This document shows, in pieces, positions 6,304 to 11,377 of a stretch of 11,377 bases of DNA. This DNA is from Anaerolineaceae bacterium. Its GTDB lineage: Bacteria; Chloroflexota; Anaerolineae; Anaerolineales; Anaerolineaceae. The translations under genes were made by a program, and so were the position numbers. The notes under the pieces were generated by a model, which saw only the letters and a list, made by a program, of their open reading frames with translations, did not search any database and had not been told where the DNA came from. The stretch is from assembly GCA_021107195.1 (NCBI GenBank), contig JAIOTF010000101.1, forward strand, positions 1 to 11,377, given 5' to 3'. Positions within the stretch are counted from its first letter, which is position 1. Each line of letters begins with the position of its first letter.

Positions 6304-6672
6304 TTATACAGCTGGCATATCCCGGCTGGTAATGATATTAATCCCGGTTCCAAAAACATTCTCCAAAACAACATCTCCACCGGTCACCGGTGCCTGCAGC
6401 TCAACCTTGCGCAATTCCACCAGCAGATCCTGTATCTTGGGTTTGGGGATGGGGTTGGCCGTGTATACAGGCACGAGGGGATGCAGCCCCCCTTTGACTT
6501 TGACCGTGGATGCAACCATTCGACGCGGGTCAGTAAATTCTTTTTCTGCATATACATAACCCTGCTTGCAGGCGGCATTTTCAACTTTGAGGATGGTGTT
6601 CCCATCATGGGTCACATCCAAAGAACAACCTTTAGGGCAGCTGATGCAAATGAGCTTTGTTTTCTCTTCCAT
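6304..6672 (-). CDS. DUF1667 four-cysteine protein, partner of the GlpA-type dehydrogenase
   Basis: Small cytoplasmic protein of 122 residues whose biochemical role is not established. It has the arrangement C9-x2-C12-x3-C16 (CISCPKGC) plus C35, which looks like an iron-sulphur binding set, followed by RRMVASTVKVKGG and a C-terminal part without cysteines. DUF1667 genes are commonly found next to GlpA-like and pyridine-nucleotide oxidoreductase genes, as here. The likely role is electron transfer or cluster handling within that three-protein complex (inference). It begins 17 bases after the preceding oxidoreductase gene and has only a modest ribosome binding site (AAAGGGA). The frame is intact. 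Confidence 0.85.
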   Translation of the reverse strand: MEEKTKLICISCPKGCSLDVTHDGNTILKVENAACKQGYVYAEKEFTDPRRMVASTVKVKGGLHPLVPVYTANPIPKPKIQDLLVELRKVELQAPVTGGDVVLENVFGTGINIITSRDMPAV

Positions 6673-6689
6673 AAGAATAGGTCCCTTTC

Positions 6690-7967
6690 CTATTTAGGAT
6701 TAACGCTAATCGTCAGTGTGCCGGCTTTGCGGACATCATCAAAATGTTTCGGGCGCAGTTTGAGGGTCACCATTTCGCCAGGCCGCACATATCGTTCTGC
6801 TTTACGGGCGACCAAATTGCTGCCGTCATGGGCTTCCACCCACACCGGATCCTCAATCGGGTTTATGACCCGCATCTGCAAGCTGATGGGTTTGTCGGTC
6901 AGATGGGCTTTGTCAAGCATTTGAGGGACAACATAACGAACATTGTCACCGGCCTGAATAGTAATGGAGCCTGTTTCTTTCTGGCGTTCCTTGATAGCAT
7001 ATTCACCGGCCGCGTTCCCAGCCACATACCCTGCTTCGGTTACCCAATCCACCAGGTCGTAAACATGGACAACATTACCAGCAGCAAAGATGCCGGGAAC
7101 ATTGGTTTGGAAACTGTCGTCCACGATGGGACCGCCGATGCGCGGATCAAGCAAAACACCTGCTTTCTTCGATAATTCATTCTCAGGGATCAGACCAACT
7201 GACAGCAGCAAAGTGTCACAGGGAATAATTTCTTCGGTCCCTGGTACGGGCTTCCATTTCTCGTCAACCTTTACCGATTCGATAGCCTCGACACGGTCGT
7301 TCCCAATGATACGTTTGACAGTATGCCGCAATTGCAACTGAATATCAAAGTCCAACAGACACTGCACATAATTGCGGGTCAGGCCGGTCAGGTGAGGCAT
7401 GACTTCCAGAACGCGCTCTACCTTGGCGCCCTCAAATGTCAAACGGCGAGCCATGATCATGCCAATATCACCCGAACCAAGAATGACAAAACGTTTGCCA
7501 GGCAAATATCCCTCCACATTGGTCCAGCGCTGCGCTGTGCCGGCGGTATAGACACCGGAGGGTCGGGTGCCTGGGATGCGGATCATCGGACGGGTGCGTT
7601 CACGGCAGCCCATCGCCAGAACGATGGAACGCGCTTCCAGCACGACGAAGCCGTGTTGTTTGCTGCTGGCGTAGACCTTCTTCAAGGGGGTAATATCCAG
7701 CACCATCGTATCCAGCATGGTTTCGATCCCAAGCGCTCTAACTTCTTTAATGAATCGTTGGGAGTATGTAGGTCCGGGCAAATCTTCTTTGAAAATTTCG
7801 ACGCCAAAACCATTGTGGATACACTGAAGCAAAATACCGCCCAGCTCAATATCCCGTTCAATGATCAGGACATCGTCAGCGCCAGCTTTCTTGGCAGCGA
7901 TGGCCGCAGCCAGGCCGCCGGGGCCGCTGCCAATTACGATAACGTCATAGAGCTCTTTTACGGCCAT
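6690..7967 (-). CDS. FAD/NAD(P)-dependent oxidoreductase paired with the GlpA-like dehydrogenase
   Basis: Cytoplasmic flavoprotein of the pyridine nucleotide-disulphide reductase fold, 425 residues. It has an N-terminal FAD-binding GSGPGG at 13-18, a second dinucleotide motif GSGDIG at 164-169 (probably NAD(P)H), the flavin-contacting TNVPGIFAAGN near 288-298, and a C-terminal extension of about 90 residues. A cysteine at 49 sits in GGILLQCIHNGFG. It lacks the redox-active CxxxxC pair of true disulphide reductases. It probably takes electrons from the GlpA-like protein and passes them to a pyridine nucleotide or iron-sulphur carrier, replacing GlpB/GlpC of E. coli (inference). Its ATG overlaps the upstream stop by one base (TAATG), so translation is coupled. 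Substrate and acceptor cannot be read from the sequence. Confidence 0.9.
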   Translation of the reverse strand: MAVKELYDVIVIGSGPGGLAAAIAAKKAGADDVLIIERDIELGGILLQCIHNGFGVEIFKEDLPGPTYSQRFIKEVRALGIETMLDTMVLDITPLKKVYASSKQHGFVVLEARSIVLAMGCRERTRPMIRIPGTRPSGVYTAGTAQRWTNVEGYLPGKRFVILGSGDIGMIMARRLTFEGAKVERVLEVMPHLTGLTRNYVQCLLDFDIQLQLRHTVKRIIGNDRVEAIESVKVDEKWKPVPGTEEIIPCDTLLLSVGLIPENELSKKAGVLLDPRIGGPIVDDSFQTNVPGIFAAGNVVHVYDLVDWVTEAGYVAGNAAGEYAIKERQKETGSITIQAGDNVRYVVPQMLDKAHLTDKPISLQMRVINPIEDPVWVEAHDGSNLVARKAERYVRPGEMVTLKLRPKHFDDVRKAGTLTISVNPK

Positions 7968-9454
7968 TATTTGCCCTCCACATTCTTAGTTGGTCTGCTG
8001 AGAAAATCGGATCCTGATCCCTTCTTGGTGATCTCCAGAGGAGAGACGCCAAGTTCCCCGGCAAGAATTTCGACAACCCGCGGCATATCAAAACCACCCT
8101 GACACCGGCCGGTTCCCAACCAGGTGCGGCGCTTGATGGCATCGTAGGTAGTGGCCGGAATGGGAGAGTGTATCTCGGCGATGATCTCTCCTTCCGTCAC
8201 GTTCTCACAACGGCAAATCACGCGTCCGTAACGGGGATCTAACCGGATCATACGTTCCCGTTCTTTGTGATCCATGTCGCGGAAACGGGGGCGGCTGCGC
8301 CGAATAGGGTTCCAGTCCTTTTTAACTTTCAGCGTTTCTCCGGCATCCTGGAGCATGGCTACCACCTCTTCAGCGATGGCCGGTGAAGAAGCCAAGCCTG
8401 GTGATTCAATCCCACCCAGATTAACAAATCCTTTGACCTTTTCGGGAATTTCGATGATATAGTCATGTTGATAATCAATGCCGGGGGTCTTGCAAGGGCC
8501 GTTGCCGTACGGGCGCAGGCCAGCAAACATACCGATGATATGTTTGCGTTTGAGGCCGGGCACCAATTTCTGAGCCCCCTCCCAGATTTCGTCCAGCCCC
8601 GCAGTAGTGCAGGATCGATCCTCTTTGTCGTCAATCAAAACAGAATTCGGACCAATGATGGTATTGCCGTGCAAGGTAGTTGTGACCAGGATACCCTTGC
8701 CTTTTTCTGTCGGGGTTGGGAAAAGTACGTTGTTGACAGTAATATCGGCACGATCAAAGACAAAATATTCACCTTTGCGGGGTATGATCTTAAATTCGGG
8801 CCGCACGCCAGCTTTGTGCATGACAACGTCGGAGTACAGGCCAGCACAGTTTATCGCCCAACGGCAGCCGAAGTCGCCTTTGTTGGTTTTGATACCAATG
8901 ATCCGGTCGCCGTCCATGATGAAATCTTCAAAGGCGGTGTTGAGCATGACCTTGGCCCCGTTGACGACGGCATTTTCAGCAGCGGAGATGGTGATGGCAA
9001 ACGGATCACAAATTCCACCTGTTTCGGCCCACAGCGCACCGCTTACCTCGGGGTTGATCTCTTTTTCAAGAGAACGAACTTCGTCACCCATGAGCAGCCG
9101 CATGCCGGGAACGCCATTTTTCTTACCCTGTTCGATAAGCGTTGTCAGATTGGAAAATTCTTCTTCCCCAATAGCAACCACATAGTCGCCTCGGCGCTCA
9201 AAAGGAAATTCCAGCTCACCCGCGAGCGTGTCCCACATCTCATTGCCGCGGACATTCATGCGGGCTTTTAAAGAGCCAGGCAGCGGATCATAGCCAGCGT
9301 GAACAATAGCCGTGTTGGAGCTGGTCGAGCCCATACAAATGTCTGACTCCTTTTCAATCAGCAGAACGCTTCCTTCATATTTAGAAAGCCATCGGGTGAT
9401 CACAGAGCCAACCACGCCTCCACCGATAACGATATAATCATATTTTTCAAGCAC
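7967..9454 (-). CDS. glpA: GlpA-like glycerol-3-phosphate dehydrogenase with altered BFD [2Fe-2S] domain
   Basis: FAD-dependent DAO-family dehydrogenase, expected to oxidise sn-glycerol-3-phosphate to DHAP. From the GTG at 9454 it has 495 residues. It has an N-terminal FAD motif GGGVVG at 11-16, the DAO core (GSTSSNTAIVHAGYDP, NCAGLYSD, GLRPYGNGP) and a C-terminal BFD-like [2Fe-2S] domain from about 410. The cluster ligands are C414 and C416 (ICRCEN) and C451 (GRCQGGF), but the fourth position, usually Cys in CQGGFC, is Asp456. The GTG start is chosen because GGAGGA (9459-9464) lies just upstream; ATG at 9466 or GTG at 9475 would add 4 or 7 residues but have no ribosome binding site. It is the first gene of a four-gene operon with its own promoter. 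GlpK in the same locus supports the substrate; another 2-hydroxy acid or polyol phosphate is possible. Confidence 0.88.
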   Translation of the reverse strand: MLEKYDYIVIGGGVVGSVITRWLSKYEGSVLLIEKESDICMGSTSSNTAIVHAGYDPLPGSLKARMNVRGNEMWDTLAGELEFPFERRGDYVVAIGEEEFSNLTTLIEQGKKNGVPGMRLLMGDEVRSLEKEINPEVSGALWAETGGICDPFAITISAAENAVVNGAKVMLNTAFEDFIMDGDRIIGIKTNKGDFGCRWAINCAGLYSDVVMHKAGVRPEFKIIPRKGEYFVFDRADITVNNVLFPTPTEKGKGILVTTTLHGNTIIGPNSVLIDDKEDRSCTTAGLDEIWEGAQKLVPGLKRKHIIGMFAGLRPYGNGPCKTPGIDYQHDYIIEIPEKVKGFVNLGGIESPGLASSPAIAEEVVAMLQDAGETLKVKKDWNPIRRSRPRFRDMDHKERERMIRLDPRYGRVICRCENVTEGEIIAEIHSPIPATTYDAIKRRTWLGTGRCQGGFDMPRVVEILAGELGVSPLEITKKGSGSDFLSRPTKNVEGK

Positions 9455-9537
9455 AGTTTCCTCCATTTTTGACACATCTAAATATATCGCATGACGATCG
9501 TTTTGTTTTTGGGCAGCACTCCTTTTTCATATGTGCA

Positions 9538-9566
9538 ATGATACCAGAGACAGCGTATTTTTTCAA
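9538..9566 (-). promoter_or_regulatory. Sigma-70-type promoter for the glpA-like operon
   Basis: On the minus strand TTGAAA (9561-9566), a 17-base spacer and TATCAT (9538-9543) match the -35 and -10 consensus at five of six positions each. The start would fall near 9531, leaving a leader of about 77 bases before the GTG start. No GTTTC-N5-GAAAC box is seen nearby, so direct DhaR control of this promoter is not indicated. The rest of 9476-9715 holds nothing else I recognise apart from the small reading frame listed under findings. Confidence 0.6.
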
Positions 9567-9714
9567 AAACATAACCTTAGTGTATGCGCGTTTTGTCCAC
9601 CTTGCAATGGTCTGGTTAAAATGGCGGAGACATACACATAGGCCTGATTATTTTTTGCTTTGGCATAAGCATAATAATAACTTAATTTGAATGTAAATTC
9701 TGAAATTGGTTGTC

Positions 9715-9867
9715 TCAAATCATTGACTTATTCCAGCCCTCCCCGTTCTCAAGTGCCTCTTTAGAAATCCGGATTGCCAGGGATCCACAGTTGACCAAGG
9801 CTGCATCGTAAGCTGTCCAATTTCGAACACGGGATAATTTCTTTGGGCGAGAGCGTGTTTTTTTCTT
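9715..9867 (-). pseudogene. IS903/IS5-type transposase N-terminal remnant
   Basis: One minus-strand frame encodes KKLSRVRNWTAYDAALVNCG followed by SLAIRISKEALENG, matching the conserved start of IS903-group transposases (pattern R-x-NW-x2-Y-x2-AL-NRGSLT-x-W-x4-EAI). The match is lost after about 40 residues and a TGA follows at 9715-9717. There is no start codon in context and no DDE catalytic core, so only a decayed scrap remains. Terminal inverted repeats are not evident. It lies between the HAD gene and the glpA operon promoter and marks an old insertion. The segment 9914-10040 shows further low-grade coding character but nothing assignable. Confidence 0.6.
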
Positions 9868-9913
9868 GCTTGTTGACACATACCAAGAATACCCGCTCTT
9901 TGCCCTTCTTGTC
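9835..9913 (-). pseudogene. Possible second transposase scrap (IS4-like C-terminal region)
   Basis: In a different minus-strand frame, DKKGKERVFLVC followed by NKQEKNTLSPKEII resembles the strand and helix before the YxxRWxIE motif of IS4-type transposases, where LSxEEII is common. The match stops abruptly and overlaps the start of the IS903-like scrap, which would fit one element inserted into another. The evidence is short and could be chance. Confidence 0.3.
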
Positions 9914-10040
9914 TAGCTTCTATGCACCAAAGCCCTCATGAGCCAAAAGTTTTTCTCAAGAAGAAGAAAACGGGGTGAATTTTTATTCCAAACATGCAGG
10001 CGAGGGATTGTCGAATCATTGTCCAACCCAATGGCCCGCT

Positions 10041-10805
10041 TCACGAAGAAAAGTAATCAACCAATTGTCTGGCCGTTAGCACTCCATCATATTTCAATCC
10101 TTCACCGCCCGATTTCAATTTTCCTTTTTCCCCATCCGGATCACCCAGGCAGGTTACGATGATATCTGCCAAACTTAAGTCTTCCCTCTCGGTATAGAAG
10201 TTGGTTGTTGCCACAATTCTGATCCCGGCCGCATGTGCCGCGGCGACCCCATTCTTTGAATCTTCGATCACCAGGCACTCTTCCGGTTGAAGCCCCGTTT
10301 TCTCCAGAGCCGTGAGATAGATTTCAGGATTCGGCTTTTTCACCTTGACTGCGTCACCAGCCAGAATGAAATCAAAGTTGATCTCCGGCAGGATTTTGGT
10401 GGCAACCGCTTGCGCAGCGCGCTGGTTAGAAGTCGTCGTGACTGCCATCACCAGCCCCATTTTGTTGATCTCCCGCATGATACGGCGGATGCCCGGGCGC
10501 GGCGGCAGTTTATTGGACTCAAGCAGTTTTATGAATGTATCTGTTTTATATTTGTGCAGTTTCCTGATGAATTCATCCTCTTCTTCAGGATTTATTTCAA
10601 TGCCGAATCCTTTTGTGTGGTGGTAATGGCGCATGCGCTCTTTCCCGCCGCCTACCTGCAGCAAGCCGTGATATTCTTCCACGCTCCATTCCGCATTTAA
10701 CCCAAACTCTTTGAATGTTTCATTGAAAGCGACCCGATGGCCGTCCTTTTCCGTATCAATGATGACACCATCCTGATCAAAGAAAAAAGCTTTGATTTTC
10801 GCCAT
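10041..10805 (-). CDS. CbbY-like HAD-family sugar-phosphate phosphatase
   Basis: Cytoplasmic HAD hydrolase of subfamily IA, 254 residues. The catalytic motifs are in order: FFDQDGVIIDTE (motif I, nucleophile Asp10 and acid/base Asp12), TTTS near 143-146 (motif II), VKVKKPNPEIY (motif III Lys) and VIEDSKNGVAAAHAAG (motif IV acidic pair). The cap-region features HRVAFNETFKEFG, EEYHGLLQVGGGKERM and FYTERED follow CbbY of photosynthetic bacteria, a phosphatase of xylulose-1,5-bisphosphate, closely. The true substrate here is unknown; a ketose bisphosphate fits the adjacent aldolase. The ATG has AAAGGAGA at 10813-10820. It follows the aldolase by 63 bases in the same direction, probably as one unit whose promoter is outside the window. 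A beta-phosphoglucomutase role is less likely. Confidence 0.85.
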   Translation of the reverse strand: MAKIKAFFFDQDGVIIDTEKDGHRVAFNETFKEFGLNAEWSVEEYHGLLQVGGGKERMRHYHHTKGFGIEINPEEEDEFIRKLHKYKTDTFIKLLESNKLPPRPGIRRIMREINKMGLVMAVTTTSNQRAAQAVATKILPEINFDFILAGDAVKVKKPNPEIYLTALEKTGLQPEECLVIEDSKNGVAAAHAAGIRIVATTNFYTEREDLSLADIIVTCLGDPDGEKGKLKSGGEGLKYDGVLTARQLVDYFSS

Positions 10806-10868
10806 GATCTATTCTCCTTTTTCCTGATAATGCGCATCCCCTATTAACAAGCTCGCTCAGTCGGTTTG

Positions 10869-11377
10869 TTATGCTTTTCCCGCGCTGCCGAACAAGTGAA
10901 TCCACGCCTTGACCTTATTCTTTATCGCGTCCTTGACATGCGCGTCCAATTTTCCCGGGTTGTATTCTTCGCGTGCTGCTGAAATATACTCATACGTTGC
11001 GTCAATCCACGTCCGTTTCAGGTCAGTGGACACATTGAATTTTGCCCCACCCAACGCGACCAACCGTGTAACATACTCCTCCGGCAGCCCGGTTCCTCCA
11101 TGAATCACCAGCGGTACTCTGATCTTTTCCCCATTCAACAAGCTAAAGATCTTCTCAAACCGGTCAAAGTCCACTTTTGGTTCTTTCGTCTTATACACCC
11201 CGTGCGCGGTACCGATCGCTGGCGCTAACAGGTCCACCCCCGTCTTTTCCACAAAAATCAATGCCTGTTCCGGATCACATAACTGGGATGCGTCCTCGGC
11301 AACTTTGATCTGGTCCTCGACGCCAGAGACCGTTCCCAGTTCCCCTTCCACAGTGATATCCCCCACAGAATGGCAGT
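10869..11377 (-). CDS. Class II ketose-bisphosphate aldolase, N-terminus outside the window
   Basis: Zinc-dependent cytoplasmic aldolase that cleaves a ketose bisphosphate (fructose- or tagatose-1,6-bisphosphate type) to DHAP and an aldehyde phosphate. About 168 C-terminal residues of the usual 280-310 are visible. Landmarks are CHSVGDITVEGELGTVSG (active-site region), LAPAIGTAHGVYK and VIHGGTGLPEE, both with zinc-binding histidines, and KFNVSTDL, which binds the DHAP phosphate. The frame continues to the window edge, so the GTG at 11366 is not the start. It probably forms a unit with the HAD phosphatase downstream and shares DHAP with the glycerol genes. Its exact substrate cannot be read from this portion. 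Confidence 0.93.
   Translation of the reverse strand, partial: CHSVGDITVEGELGTVSGVEDQIKVAEDASQLCDPEQALIFVEKTGVDLLAPAIGTAHGVYKTKEPKVDFDRFEKIFSLLNGEKIRVPLVIHGGTGLPEEYVTRLVALGGAKFNVSTDLKRTWIDATYEYISAAREEYNPGKLDAHVKDAIKNKVKAWIHLFGSAGKA

Noticed and set aside
6268..6924. 218-codon plus-strand frame opposite the DUF1667 gene
   Set aside because: It is antisense to the DUF1667 gene, whose CxxCxxxC motif and operon position are convincing; the plus-strand product has no recognisable domain.
7323..9271. Long plus-strand frames opposite the FAD oxidoreductase and the GlpA-like gene (259 and 268 codons)
   Set aside because: They are antisense to well-supported enzymes and show no family motif or convincing ribosome binding site.

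Overview
The window is a compact glycerol / dihydroxyacetone (DHA) utilisation locus from an anaerobic or facultative bacterium. All recognisable genes lie on the minus strand, so transcription runs from high to low coordinates. The organism cannot be named from this sequence. Base composition is moderate. The gene set (a GlpA-type dehydrogenase with partner oxidoreductase and DUF1667 protein, DhaK/DhaL, GlpF, GlpK) fits fermentative groups such as Anaerolineae, Clostridia or Thermotogota. The visible GlpK has no histidine where Gram-positive GlpKs carry the HPr-phosphorylated one, which argues mildly against a typical Firmicute.

Layout in transcription order. (1) 11377-10041: the 3' part of a class II ketose-bisphosphate aldolase, then a CbbY-like HAD sugar-phosphate phosphatase. 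(2) 10040-9567: a non-coding stretch with decayed transposase sequence (an IS903/IS5-type N-terminus and perhaps a second transposase). (3) 9566-4271: a good sigma-70-type promoter followed by a tightly packed operon of glpA-like FAD/[2Fe-2S] dehydrogenase, an FAD/NAD(P) oxidoreductase (TAATG overlap), a four-cysteine DUF1667 protein, and a DhaR-type regulator. (4) 4270-3703: a 568-base control region with two near-identical palindromes (GTTTCRATATGAAAC), a consensus-like promoter, and a predicted leader of about 457 nt containing two structured elements. (5) 3702-1: glpF, dhaK, dhaL and glpK (glpK runs off the left edge), with strong hairpins between glpF/dhaK and dhaK/dhaL.

How the genes probably work together: GlpF admits glycerol (and probably DHA). 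GlpK makes glycerol-3-phosphate, and the GlpA-like trio oxidises it to DHAP. DhaK/DhaL phosphorylate DHA to DHAP. The DHAP joins the triose pool, which the upstream aldolase also touches. No DhaM phosphodonor, glycerol dehydrogenase or GlpC membrane subunit is visible, so the DHA source, the phosphoryl donor and the final electron acceptor are unknown from this window.

Most interesting points: the DhaR-like regulator has lost the GAFTGA sigma-54 loop and the Walker B DE pair, and it sits beside a sigma-70-type promoter whose twin palindromes are centred near -59 and -90; the long leader of the glpF operon can fold into nested hairpins I do not recognise; and the GlpA-like protein has Asp in place of the fourth [2Fe-2S] cysteine.
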